From Adiantum capillus-veneris (taxonomy: Eukaryota; Streptophyta; Polypodiopsida; Polypodiales; Pteridaceae), in contig CM043964.1 of the NCBI GenBank assembly GCA_014529385.2, forward strand, positions 102,504,087 through 102,568,086: DNA of 64,000 bases. The letters are read 5' to 3'. Made by a program: the position numbers and the translations under genes. Position 1 is the first letter of the stretch, and each line of letters opens with the position of its first letter. Under the pieces are notes generated by a model. The model was given only the letters and a program-made list of their open reading frames with translations, was not told the DNA's origin and made no database searches. Positions 1-12,587 of the stretch are shown here, one piece after another.

Positions 1-413
<413 letters not shown>

Positions 414-499
414 AGGAAGCTTGTCAAAGACCCATTGCACTCTTCCTCTCCATGTTTGCTTGTGTAGCGGATGTTGCTGCTTTCTAGGTGTTCCTTTAT

Positions 500-690
500 T
501 GATTGCATTTGGACATCCCTGATCTTCTTGATTAAGTTGGGCATATCCCACAATCGATACAATCCAAGAGACAACCTCTCGGACAGGAACCTCCTCAAGT
601 ACTTTTTGTGCTTTATGAAGTGCACCACAGATATTTGGCATACATGTCCTCAAGGTGCAAGTGTGCAAGGCTTCAAAGGTGAAAGGTTGT
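500..690 (-). pseudogene. PPR (pentatricopeptide repeat) protein fragment
   Basis: On the minus strand the frame shows CGALHKAQKVLEEVP, then VREVVSW, then IVGYAQ. This is the signature of plant PLS-type PPR proteins, usually organelle-targeted RNA-binding editing or processing factors. Just upstream, a second frame reads DMYAK, so the usual MYAKCGAL string is split by a small indel near position 635. Only about one and a half 35-residue repeats survive. There is no start codon context, no transit peptide and no E/DYW tail. Its 3' side runs into the (GA)n tract at 272-391. I read it as a dead fragment of a large family. The family call is strong and the boundaries are approximate. Confidence 0.72.
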
Positions 691-1417
691 GGTATTCATG
701 GAATATGTTTCAAAGCATTACTTGAAAACTGGATAGGGACCTTCTCCCGGGGGGAGGTGAGGTGACTTAGAAGAATGAGTGGCAGATGGAGTTGATGGAG
801 AAGGTACCAATTCAAATTGTGAGAGTTGTTGAGCTTTGGCCAACAATATTGTAGTACGCAAAAGGACGAAGAAAAAAGGAGACAAAGCGTGCAGACTTTG
901 GACCAAACTCATCATCTACTTTCACGACTTGCTAACTAAATGCATGGGCTGGCAATGTAAAAACCATAAAAATTCCCCCTACTACCAATGCATGCAACAT
1001 ATAACTCATTGTTTCAGTTTTTACATTAATTTTCTCTATTTTGCGGCTCCTTTTCCTCTTGCCCTCCGCTGGCCATACACATTTTACCATAAAAATTTTT
1101 AAAACTAAAAATTATTGGCATTTTTAAAACTAAAAATTATAGCAGGGCTGGCAACGATGTTGGTTGCATGAAAAGATTATTGGCAGCGCTGCATGGCACT
1201 GATAGCGGCGTCGCGGCAGGTATGGCTGCAGTGTGGGCACACCGTGCTGCATGGTGCTGGCAGGTACGATTGCAGTTTGGGCACGCCTCCCAAGTAGCAC
1301 GTCATTTGCAAGTAGTGACGGCGGCAGATTCCATGCATGGAATTGGCTAGTACGTTGACGGGCCAAACACAAGGGGAGCTTCGGCTCCAGTTCTACACCT
1401 ACATCCCCTCACATAGC

Positions 1418-1754
<337 letters not shown>

Positions 1755-2895
1755 TTGCAGCAAGCTCAAGGTTGATGGCTAGATTGGCTCTGGGTTGACA
1801 GTACCTTCAAACCATTCAAACAATAAAAAGTATAGATTAGCTCTCTGTGGCAACTTAGAGAGAGAGAGCCAAATCGTAGAGACAACCAACTCAGTCTCTA
1901 CAACTCACTTTGCAATATGATCGTAGGCTAGCAACAACATCTATTTCGCTAATATGTGATTTTATAGCACACAAAGGTGAGTCGAAGGGTCGCTTGCAAC
2001 GTTTTCTTGCAACGCTAGCCGGAGTTGAAAGTAAGGCTCCTTTTGAAGACACTTGGCGGCGTGAATGTGAGGCTCCTTCATAAAGAGTATAGATTGTCTA
2101 TGCAAGCCTACTTCATGTTCAAGAATACTAAAGGCATAGCCAACCATGGGGCAACCACCAAAGAAGTGTACTATGTTCAAAGGCCTCACATTTAGCGATA
2201 ATAAAGCCATGGGAAATCCACAAAGGGGCATACTATGCCCAACAACAATAGAAGTCCAATAATAGCTCCCAGTTCCTTCTACACTATTTTCTAACCAAAC
2301 TCTTTTTTCATGGACTACTCTCCTTTTTTACACTCCAACTTGTGTACATACTATGAAAAATAGAAATTTTTTCCTTTTAAGACTAATTTAGTCTCCTCCT
2401 CTTTAGACCTTAAGAAATGAGCCTAAGTGGCCATTGGCTTCCAACTTTCGAGCTCAACCATTGGCTATTTCCCTCCTTAGCGTAGTTTGCGTCCTCCTTG
2501 TTGGATAGAAAATCATAGTTCGAGGTTCATTACTAGATCTTTTTGACCTCGATATAATAAGAAATGTTGTCTTAAGGTCATCTTTGAGGCATTTTGATTT
2601 GGAAAAGACCCTTTTGGACCGTAAGTGACATTTGAGAACATCTTATGCTTGTTGGTCCATACATGGAGAAATGGAGTCGATCAAAACATGGAGCTCACCT
2701 TGGAAAAACTTGGATGGTGGCATGATTGCTCTATATAAAATGTTGGTGGGATATTGGCATTAAAACTTATTCAATGAGGAAACAAAAGAATGATTTCATC
2801 ATGCTTCTACATGCGCACATGCACACACACACACACACGCTCACTCACACACAGGCACACACCAAATGTAGCTCAAAATTAGATTTCCTAATGGA
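1755..2895. other. Non-coding interval, no gene recognised
   Basis: I see no coding signature, tRNA or element boundary here. A short CA-rich microsatellite lies at about 2820-2862, just left of the LTR element that begins at 2901. Small open frames on both strands lack any family motif. Confidence 0.5.
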
Positions 2896-2900
2896 ACAAT

Positions 2901-3358
2901 TGCTGCAAGCGGAGGCGCGGCGTCCCTGCAAAATACATAAAATAACATGCTACAGACAATAAAAAAATAAATTGGCATACCTGAATCGTTGCACACTCAC
3001 ATAATCGAGCTCAAAACGAACAGAGTGAGAAGGAGAGAGGAAGAGAGCACACGTTGGTGCACCTCCTAGAGCGGAGTGCTACGCCGGCATGGCGAGAGAG
3101 AAGAGAGGAGAGGAGAGAAGAAGTACACGAGCACCTGGTGCAGTCTTCCCCCGTGCAAGAGTGAGCATTTTCCTCTTGCACGTATTTATTTATAGATTAG
3201 TAAATGCTCAAATGAATACATATTGACCGGCCGGACAATAATTGGCCATGGCTCATAAAAAGTACTTAAATGGTAAATATATTATTCTTTCGCTTAACCC
3301 TTGGCCTTTTCCATTTGTCAGCTGCATAAAATATCAAAATATCAAAATATCCCTTAGA
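2901..3358 (-). repeat. 3' LTR of the LARD-like element
   Basis: Matches 15731-16190 along its length, including the shared stretch aattggcatacctgaatcg and the run around the paired cctcttgcacg motifs. The left edge is fixed by the acaat duplication. The right edge, where the copies diverge, is accurate to a few bases. The copies are visibly diverged, mostly by transitions, so the insertion is not recent. Confidence 0.85.
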
Positions 3359-6355
3359 AAGCAACTGTCCTCAGTTGCAAAGATAGGAATTTGCAAACAA
3401 TACTTGTCAAAAATAGTGATTAGAAATCTGTATCAAAACTATCACATAGTAAAAGAAAAATCCATGAAATTAAACAACATTGCTTATGCCTGCTGTCATC
3501 CACATACTACCTATTCTAGTGTACCAACCCACTAGAATAAGTAGTATATGTCATACCCTGATGCATCAAGATATCATTGGTCACACTCATCATTGTATAA
3601 TTTAATTCTCATCAATTTCAAGTTCACTTTCATAAATACTGTTGCGACAGAAAATCATCATATACCAATTTCAAATCCAATTCCAAATCCAAATCCAAAT
3701 ATGAAAATCTTCAAAATTTTAAAAGTGCAACCAATTGTAAGTCACAATTAAGAATGCATGACATTTGATAACGTTGATTGATACAAGGAATTGCAGAAAG
3801 AGCATGCAATATAGCCTAGCTGAAATTAGATGAAGTTGCAAAAAGTGGTCACCGAGCAAATTGGCAGTAGGAGTATGAGCATAGAACATTTTGTACCAGC
3901 TTGTGCTAATTAAAACATTAACCAACTAAAAATAAAATGCTCACAACATTGCTAGGTATCACAAAGGATTTAAAATATTGTGCTACGTACCGAAAAAAGA
4001 TCATGCAAATCATGCCATAAAAATCCACAGATTATAAGTAAAATAAAATCTCTGCAAATAGTGTGATGGAATCCATTGAAGATATTAGAGTTATATAAAC
4101 CTAGGTCTTATGATCACTTTATGAAGCTTGATTGTGGTCGTCTCCAGCATATCATTTCGTAGTTGTGTTCCAAATACTTTTTGCCTTAATTAGTGTTGTT
4201 ATCCACCACAAATTTGTACCATTCATCGTCAATAATTAGTCACATTGTAAACGTCGATGGGGCATATCGTCAATGTAATTCTGGGGGGGGGCTCTATTGT
4301 GGAGGTGTCAGATGCAGCAGATGAGGGGGAAAGAGCGAGAAATGAAATGAAATAGAATGTTACATTAAACGCCTTCAAAGGCCAAAATTATATCGTGAGT
4401 CAAAATTGATGCAATCAGTGTGAATCTAATCCAATGTGATCTGTGTACTTAAAATAAAATGAGGTAAAATGAAAGACTCAAATTAAAACCCTAAAAGCAT
4501 CATTTTAGAAATCGTCAACATCATTGTCGATTTTCGTGGTTGCCCAACAGCAGGCGTTTATCTGAGAAAGCTTCCTCAATGTCCGTCGTGATAAGGAATC
4601 ATAGTGGGAGGCCGACGAGAGATAAAGAAATGAAATGAAATGTCGTATTGAACGTCTTCAAAAGGCCAAAATTAAAGATAGGCCAAATTGATACAATCCA
4701 TGTAAATTTAACAATCTAATCCAATGCCTGGGTACAGATGAAAATGAAGTAAAGGAAATAAAAAATAAAGAAAAGGTGTCGTCAGCATCGTTAATACCCA
4801 CCTCTGGAAGTAGGCGTACTGGGAGGGGGGGAGAGAGAGAGAGAGGTGTGCAAGGCGTGCTGCTGGTTGGAGGTGTCTACTGGCTTCTTGCCTCTTGACA
4901 GCACCAATATCGACTGTTGCTTACCATCTATAGCACCCGCTTATCGCCACCACTAGGTTTCCATGCACGCCATGATCAGCTGCTCCACTCCGTAGAACGA
5001 GCTGGAGTTGCCGCCTACCTCAAGGTGTTGAAGCATGGGTGAGGCACGCTCAAGGTTTGGCCGGTCATCTAATAGTACCAATGCGCTGGCTAGTGGTCAA
5101 GGATGTTGCTGAGCGATGCACCGCCTTTTGGAAACTAAGGGTGAGGAAGGAGTGTGGACACACACTAGGCTCTGCAGTTGATCATCTGCATGCGAGGGCA
5201 ACTTCTAGGGTAGAGAGGTAGTTGTAGAGCGTGAGGGAGTCCGGGGTGTGATTCACTGCAGCTGCAGCCATCAAGTCATCAAGTGTAGTTGCTGTTAATG
5301 GATGGGGTGCTTGCCCATGGGAAGGTGAAACTCATATTGAGTGAAAAGATCACAAGGATGCTTTTAGAGGCAGGACAACCTCGTGAAAAGCTGGATCCTG
5401 AAGGCACAATCATCAATTGGGAAGATCTTCAGCTTTGATAATGGTTAAAGTAACTTGCATCACTTGGCGGGAGTGTGTTGCTGTATATTTGAATGAACCT
5501 CCAATAGCTGGTAGTAATGAGGTCGCCGTTTCTCCTTGTGGGGGTATCGAAACAGGGTCTGGCGGCTCTGAGAGAGAGAAGTTAAGAGATGAGCACCGCG
5601 AGCATGGCAATCTGGTGGTGGTAAGTGGATGGGCACATGATAGATGGGTGATGGTTGCATGGTGGGCGTCACTGAAAGAAGGAAGGAGACGCTAACTGCT
5701 TGGGCGCAGAGAAAGAGGGAGAGAAGAAATCCGGTGAAGTATGCATGGCAAGGAGTTGATGAGTTGGGAAGTGGTCTCAACCAGTTTGCATGGAGAGTGG
5801 GTGGTAGTCCTGGTAAGAAAGAGAGAGGCAATGGAATTGGCGGTTGGAAGGAGTGATAGAGAGAGACTGAGGGTGGTTAGCAGCCAGAGAGAGATAGAGA
5901 AAGAGAGAGAAAGATCTCGAGAGGGGAGAGAGAGAGAGCATGATTGGTAGGTAGTCTAGTTCTTGTGGCGCAGGAGTTTGGTGATGCTGCTTCATGGAGT
6001 TGGGTGGTTGAACCGAGAGAGAGCGCATGGCCGATATGGAATTGAACCGTTGCATGGCATCAAGCGGGGCCGGCTGGAAACTGCGAGAAAAAGAGAGAAA
6101 GCAAGAGAGAGTGTCGAACTCTACATGCAGGAAAGGGGGGGGGGGGGGGGGGGTGAGACAGTTAGGGAGCTGTGGACGGCACCTGCATACCGAGTGCACA
6201 TCCCCCCATATCGTCGGTAATGGTCCTTGCTCGCTTGCGCCACCTGCTGTGGATTGTTGTGGATTTATGCTTCAACTGTGTTCATTAATTGAAAGAAGAC
6301 AATAGTATGGCTTTCAGTGATTTCCAAAAAACAATTTGATGGTCGTTCCCACTAA
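3359..6355 (-). other. Interior of the LARD-like element, non-coding
   Basis: About 3 kb with no domain I can recognise on either strand. It contains two diverged tandem copies of a unit that starts with gaaatgaaatgaaat and runs into a ggccaaaatt motif (about 4316-4480 and 4605-4770). It also holds many short GA-rich stretches (4830-4845, 5570-5940) and a run of 19 G residues at 6135-6153. Open frames of 60-140 codons in 5400-6300 overlap each other on both strands, follow the purine/pyrimidine bias and look like chance. Confidence 0.6.
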
Positions 6356-6359
6356 GCGG

Positions 6360-7401
6360 TGTCAAGAAGTGCGGAGTGCGGCTAGGAAAGCTGGGCCTCT
6401 GACTGTGAGAGTCCGCAGCAAAATCAAGCAAGGCGTAGATGATTTGAAGCCAAAAACACACTAAAAAAGAACAAAACTCCAGCCATGAAAGCTTCTCTTT
6501 GAAAAAGAACCAAGATCAACTCAAAACTCTTGTGTGTGCAATGATTTGGTGTAGCTTGACTACCAATTACACAGTTGTAGTGCTCTTTCGCCTTGATAAA
6601 AACCCTACACAAACGCTTCAATTCTCCGTCGTAGCCATTTCATGGAATCTTCAGAACTTCATTATTCATTCCCAAGTGGTTATTTTAAGAGGGGAAACCC
6701 TAATTGGTGGCTTCACAGCGTCGAATACAAGGTTGGAATAGCACGGGACTGCACTAGCACATCTTAGGTGCAGGCTTTGTATCCCTTCACAGAGGAGCTT
6801 GTAGTGCTGATATTGATGTTCTAAAATGCTCCCTCACTTCTCATATTCATGGAATTGTGAGTGATGCGGCATTTTGAGCCATTTTTGACCATTTTTGGGT
6901 CATTTTTTACCATTTTATGACCATTTTTGGTCATTTTTAGCCCAAAAATGCCCTTTTTTGCCCGTAAAAAGCCCAAACGAGCTGGGAAAAATCCCTAAAA
7001 ATTTTGGAAAAATCCCATTGGGCTTAAATTTCATCTTGAACCTCATTTTAACACTTGACAAGCACTTTGGATGCATCTCTTTCACCTGCGCAAGAAACCT
7101 GCTATTTTTGGCCGAGATCGTCCGCATTGAACTTTCTAGGCAAGACGGGCGTGCCACTTCGATACTCTTGACATTTGTACATTTAAAGCAAAATAGGAAT
7201 ATATGTATGTGAAAAAGCATTCCATAGTGCCATGTCAAGGGACTCACTGTTCTCGCAAGGTATATACAGAGCTGCAACTGTGGCATCTATTTTCGCATAT
7301 ATCACACTATGTACATCATAGCATTTGGTCCCACATAGCAAAAGCATTGAGAGTGAGGTGGATAATTTAGTTTCACATTATGCACTTGCCATGGCATGAC
7401 A
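6360..7401 (-). repeat. 3' LTR of Gypsy-1
   Basis: 1042-bp LTR with the TG...CA-type ends TGTC/GACA. Compared with the other LTR it has about 40 extra bp near 6890-6940, made of short catttttgg-type tandem units, plus scattered substitutions. No coding content is supported, and open frames inside it are shadows. Confidence 0.9.
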
Positions 7402-7417
7402 TCCACCCCCTCTAAAC
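7402..7417 (-). promoter_or_regulatory. Polypurine tract of Gypsy-1
   Basis: On the minus strand this reads GTTTAGAGGGGGTGGA and directly precedes the TG of the 3' LTR, the expected position for the plus-strand DNA primer of an LTR element. Confidence 0.7.
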
Positions 7418-7459
7418 CTGCACATCCTCCGGCATGTGCCACACATAGCTTTTGCAGGT

Positions 7460-8816
7460 TCAATCCTCATTTAAGTCAACATACATATCGATTTCATCAT
7501 CACTTGCAGCGAAGTCTAGTGCATCATCATCTCTTTCTTTATCCTCATCCATAACATGTTCACCAAAGCCTTCATTTTGACTTTCTTGTGAAATAAAGGG
7601 ATCTGTATTGCCTCTTCTTTTGAACAATTTAATTCTTTTCCTTGCAATGGGAATCTTCATTTCTGTACCATCCAACTCATGCAGGGTAGATGTTGCATTT
7701 CCATGTACATGCTTAACCACATAAGGGCCGAACCATCTCTTTGAAAGCTTTCTCATAGTTGAATATTGGTTATCAAGACTACTGTCATACACCAACACCC
7801 AATCACCTTCCTCAATAGCTCTAGGTCTGAGCCTGCGCCTTTTATCAAATCTGTCCTTATTCTTCAACCTTGCATCTCTTAATCGTGCTATTGCAATCTC
7901 AATATCTTGAGGCCTTCTTTCTAATTGTTGTATGCGCAAAGCAAGAAGGTCTTCCCTACTCATTCCATCTTCCCAAGGCAATACATTCCATGTGGGAATT
8001 ACATCCTCAATTGGCATTATAGGTTTCTGACCATACATCAACTCAAAAGGCATATAACCAATTACTAAGCTATGAGTTGTGCGATCAGCCCATAAAGCAT
8101 AAGGCAACAACCTAGGCCACTCTCCCATTTTACCTTTGCAAGCCTTAGCCAAAGCTTTAACGATAGGAGGATGCCCACGTTCTGATTTACCATTCCCTTT
8201 AGGATTGTATGCAGTAGTGAGAGCGATTTTAATGCCCAATCTAGAGAAAAAATCCCTTGCTTTGTCAGCATCCAACTCACCCCTATCTGCTGTTATTTTC
8301 CCAACACAACCATAACGGCTAATTACATCATCCAAGAGGAACTTACATATCCCTTCTGTGCTTTTTGTTCTTAGAGCACGACCTTCAACCTAATTAGTTA
8401 AGTCTTCTCGTGCAAGCACTATGTATCTCATTTTCCATAAACCCAATGGCATTGTAACCAGATCTACTACCCACTTGTAGTGCATGGCCAATGGGTAAGT
8501 AGGGTGCAACCCATCACGATGACGTACATTTGAAATACATTTGACTGGTTTCACAAGACTCCACAAAGTGAGATACATCTTTATACATACCTTTCCACCA
8601 ATACCTCTCTTTCATTTTAGTAAAGGTGGCCCATACACCTCTATGTCCAACATAAAGACTCTCATGAAACTTTTTCATAAGCTCATTTTGAGAATCCTTA
8701 TCATTGACAACTCTCAACGGCATCCCATTTCTTTTCTGCGTATTCTTTTGAACTCTTGATCTGTCCACCCTTCTTACCTTGTCAAAGTGCTCAAATAACG
8801 TCCAATGAGCAACCAA
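7460..8816 (-). pseudogene. Gypsy-1 integrase (zinc-binding, catalytic core and acidic C-terminal tail)
   Basis: Inserts retroelement cDNA into chromosomal DNA. The zinc-binding part (8514-8816 frame) shows HESLYVGHRG and later VESCET, the remains of an H2C2 finger. The catalytic core shows WVVDLV (first Asp), ITADRGELD (second Asp) and GNGKSERGHPP (Glu), so the DDE residues are present. The 7460-8578 frame is broken only by a stop at 8390-8392, and a frameshift near 8540-8580 separates it from the zinc-binding part. The C-terminal region has GDWVLVYDSS and KRWFGPYVV (GPY/F module). It then ends in about 45 residues rich in Asp and Glu, with no chromodomain. Broken but well preserved. Confidence 0.88.
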
Positions 8817-10789
8817 TCACCTTGATATAGGTCCTCTGTAAATGACTCAAGTGCATTTGACAGGCAAACATGATCACCCTTTGCATAAGAGCTACAATAA
8901 AACCTTGTGCCTACATCATCACCCTCAATAACCATTTCTTCTTCATTTTCATACCTTGCTCTCGAAAGCATATCCGCAACTGGATTATCTTTCCCTGCAA
9001 TATGCTTAAATTTTGGATTTAAGGACTTTATGTAGGCAATCCATCTCAACATAGCAATGTCGGGAGTTGAGCAGCTTGTGATCATTCCAAGAAGAGGTAG
9101 ACAATCAGTCTCCACTATTACATTTGCACCTATCAAATACTCTTTATCACATTTCAGGGCTATAACTGCTCCCCATAATTCCCTTTCACCTGTGGATAAT
9201 TGTGTTGACGAGCACTTAGGACTTTTGCTCCAAATCTCACTACATATAGCTTACCATCTTCATCATCTTGGCCAATCGCCCATCCAATTCCTGTGGGGCT
9301 AGTATCTACTGTCACAATCACATGTCTTCCACAATCATAGTTTACTTTCCTCAAAGTTGGTGACATAAGCAACAACTTCTTTAATTTCCTCATGGCATGT
9401 GTATGCATTTCTTCCCATTGAAACTTTTGGTTCTTTCTCAAAAGTTGATACAAAGGCTCTACTACGTGTGCATAATGCGGAATCCAGATAACATAAAACA
9501 CGCATGCACCCAAGAACCTTCGAACCTCAGTGACATTTATGCATTTCTCTTTCATTCTTTGAATTACATCAATCTTTGCAGGACAAGGCCTTCTACTATA
9601 TGGCCCACACATATGTCCTACAATAAGAACTTCATTCACACCAAACACTGACTTTTGGCCAGACAAGGTAAGGTTCACTTCTTCCAACCTTGACAAGATC
9701 TTATCACAATCATTGATATGGTTTTCCACATACTTGCGACACCCCCTCGAGTCCAGAGCCACATCTATATCACCTACATCACATCCTTTGATTGGCACAT
9801 CATCAAGGAAAGGCATTGTAGTTTGAGATATGAAGTCACGTAGGACTTTGTTCATACCATTCATCATATGTGCAACTGAATTAGTTGCTCCCCGAGGTAA
9901 GGTGCACATCCTTATCAGGCCCAAAGGTGTCCTCATGGTAGTTAGGTCCCTGCTTTCCATTGCTAGTTGGAACTGATCATACCCTGAGTACAAATCTCCC
10001 ATAGAATATATTGCCCTTCCTGCAAATGCCTCTACAAATTCATCTACAACTGGCCCTGTACCCACATTTTTGATTGTCACCTTATTTACAGGTTTGCATA
10101 TCTTGAATAAAGCGTAAAGAACCATTTTTCTTTGGAACTGTGAACCACCTATTTGAATATGGAGCACAAGAAGGCTCCAAAATACCCATCTTGATCTTTT
10201 CATTAAGCAACTCAATGAGTTTTGGCAAATGAGCCTTTGGAACTGGAATAGGCCTCAAGTTCCAAGGTATATGAGGGATAGTGAAGATCACCATAGGAGC
10301 AACAATGGATGGATCAACACACCCTACCTCATGGGGCTCAAATGCAAAATCTTTTTCGTGTTTGGCAAGCATGTCTTCAAAGCATATCTTTTCACCTTTT
10401 GTCAAACTGTCCTCGCAACCAACCTTTAACTCCTTCAAAGAATCCTATGTGAACTTGTGTCCAATCTTGCTTGGGTCATGAAGGCTAGGTTGCAAAGCAG
10501 CTTGTTCCATCTTATTTGTGCAATCTTTTGGTAGAGCTAATGCCACTGGTTTCACTTTCTTTGCCACAGACTTATACTTAGTCTCCACTCGTACACCAAC
10601 ACCTTGAGCATTTTTGAAATCCTCAATGACTTTATACATTTCTATTGAGAAAACTTTCACAACCTCACTTCCCATACGCAAATTGCAATCCACTAAAGAC
10701 TCCAGGTCTTGCATAGTATCCACAAATGAATACTCATCAAACACTTCTGTAATGAATTCATCATTTTCTAGCAAACCATTCATCTTCAA
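8774..10789 (-). pseudogene. Gypsy-1 reverse transcriptase and RNase H
   Basis: Copies element RNA into DNA and removes the RNA strand. RT signatures in order are PHIPWNLRPIPVPKAHLPKL, VPKKNGSLRFIQDMQ, GDLYSGYDQFQLAM, TLPRGATNS and MPFLDDVPIKG (the DD active site). RNase H follows with VIVTVDTSPTGIGWAIGQ, NVIVETDCLPL and IAGKDNPVADMLSR. Breaks are a stop at 10445-10447, a frameshift near 10090-10130 within the PVNKVTIKN region, and another near 9165-9185 inside RNase H. The segment 10448-10789 is the linker between protease and RT. This is a relic, although all catalytic motifs remain visible. Confidence 0.9.
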
Positions 10790-10959
10790 ACCTCTTTGTA
10801 CACTATTTACATGTTGTCATTCACCCCTCTTTAAGTCCTCACACTTTGTAAAAGCAATAGATCCATAGTCTGTTAATCCTACAAAACCTGTAGAAAATGT
10901 TTCCTTTGCATATACATCATGCGAGAACTTTTCTCTTCTTGTACCACTGCAATCCCGCT

Positions 10960-11811
10960 CTACAATGGTACATGGTCAAAACCCCTCATATCCCTGTAGT
11001 CCTTGAATTCTTTGTTTGTCTTTGGCAAGGCTTGCTCTCTAAGACTTTCACGGTTCCTTTCATGGTCCACACAAACAGTAAGGAATTGTATTTCATGCTT
11101 CCCATCCCTGCTCCTTATCCTAGCATAAGCTGACCCATCGTCCATTACCTTGGTTTCCATGCGAGTAGCAGTGATGTATGGCTGCCCAAGGATAAGAGGG
11201 TATGTAGACATCTCCTGTACAAAGAAATTCTGGTAATGTTTCACATCCCCTATAGCCACCTTTACATTTGGACAATCTCTGTACAACTCTCCTGATGAGT
11301 TGTTTGCTACACGGATCATCCATCCATGATTTATAACAATTGGCCATTTTCCCTTTTAATATAAACTTTTTGACATAAGATTAATTTATAACTTATGATC
11401 TATCAGTGCAATGTATGGCTCTTCTATGTCTCCCACTTTCACTAGGGTCTCAGTAGTTGCTCTTGCCCAGTGACTCTTCAAGTAGTAACTCTTGTGAGTG
11501 GTCTCGACTTCATCTTTGTCATCCAAGAAGTGAACCTATTTTACTCCTCCCCTAGACTTGTAGCATCCAACAATAGTTTGATCACCTTGCTCACCATAGA
11601 CCTGTACTCCTTGTGGATTTAAAGTCTCTTCTTCACCCTGTACATGGATAGATTCAGTAAGAGACCGTCGCTTCCTCTTGATTATATCAATTATCTCTTC
11701 ATGGAACTCCCTCTTTGCTATTCCAAGGACCTCACCCAACGTAATTCCACCTTACTGTTCAAAATCCTCTCTTCCAAAACCTTTTTAAGATCTGTTGCCG
11801 CCTCTATGTTA
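10960..11811 (-). pseudogene. Gypsy-1 aspartic protease (retropepsin) region
   Basis: Would cleave the Gag-Pol polyprotein. Reading down the minus strand, a linker (FHEEIIDIIKRKRRS, about 11690-11720) leads to DIEEPYIALIDHKL, then a stop, INLMSKSLY, a stop, KGKWP, and then the body ending STYPLILGQPYITATRMETK. The LILGQPYI string is the conserved C-terminal retropepsin motif. The active site, normally D-[ST]-G-[AS] or DHGS in related elements, reads D-H-K-L-stop, so the catalytic site is destroyed. The upstream edge is cut by the DNA transposon at 11820-12579. Confidence 0.78.
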
Positions 11812-11819
11812 GATTGGAG

Positions 11820-12579
11820 CCCGGGGGATTAACCATGGAAAAATTATCGCACCACGTAAGTGTAGGGGAGGGGGGTTTTTTTACAAGTCACATAAGCGTA
11901 TAAGTTAGGGGTAGGCCCCCAGTAATTTATCTCCCAAGCTTAAAAATAAGGCAGGGGGTATCATATTTTTTTTGGGGGGGGAGGGGGGAGAAGTGAGAAA
12001 TTTGAAACATCAGAGGAAGTTTTTTTGTTTCAAAATCATGGCTTCCCAAAAGATTCTTCCCTCGAACTTGTGAGTCAATAGCTACAAAGATACATGCAAG
12101 AATTAACATTGCTTTGTATATAGTTCATTTGTTGAGGGATGGAAGCTATAAAAAGTTTGTATAGATGTAAATTTACACGGAGAGCCTAACATAACTTTAT
12201 AACCATGGTTTTTGAGTAATTTAGATGGGTCAAAATTGGACCCGAATTGAACGAATAGGTAGAGTGTAGGCTGAACGGGCACATAGTTTCAAAGTCAAAC
12301 TAAGACACATTGAGGGTACATCTAGTTATCAATAGAAGTGGTTCCTTAGTACGTTGCCAGTCACTATGCTATACGCTCTTTGACTAGTTTTACTCATTTA
12401 CATCATGTAAGGCCTAAATTTTATATGTAAGATAGGGGTATGATAGTTTTTTGCATGGATTGTCGTATAAGCGTAGAAAGGGGGGTCATATGCCCTAATA
12501 TGAGTCGTATATAGGGTTTTATCAAAGTTGTCCGCTCGTAGGTGGCTTCTTGTTTCGTATATAGAGTGAATCCCCCGGG
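11820..12579. mobile_element. Non-autonomous DNA transposon (TIR element) inside Gypsy-1
   Basis: 760 bp bounded by perfect 11-bp terminal inverted repeats, cccgggggatt on the left (11820-11830) and aatcccccggg on the right (12569-12579). It is flanked by a perfect 8-bp direct duplication, gattggag (11812-11819 and 12580-12587). It interrupts Gypsy-1 coding sequence: the gag-protease linker reads on both sides. An 8-bp duplication fits hAT-like or other 8-bp-TSD superfamilies. I find no transposase, and the interior is AT-rich with short G runs. Superfamily not determined. Confidence 0.85.
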
Positions 12580-12587
12580 GATTGGAG

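Noticed and set aside
718-915. 65-codon minus frame with a hydrophobic start resembling a secreted peptide
   Set aside because: No conserved motif, no transcript evidence, and it lies in repeat-rich DNA; a chance frame is as likely.
5413-6305. Overlapping 60-140-codon frames on both strands
   Set aside because: They follow the purine/pyrimidine bias, overlap each other and show no domain; they lie in the non-coding interior of the gene-less LTR element.
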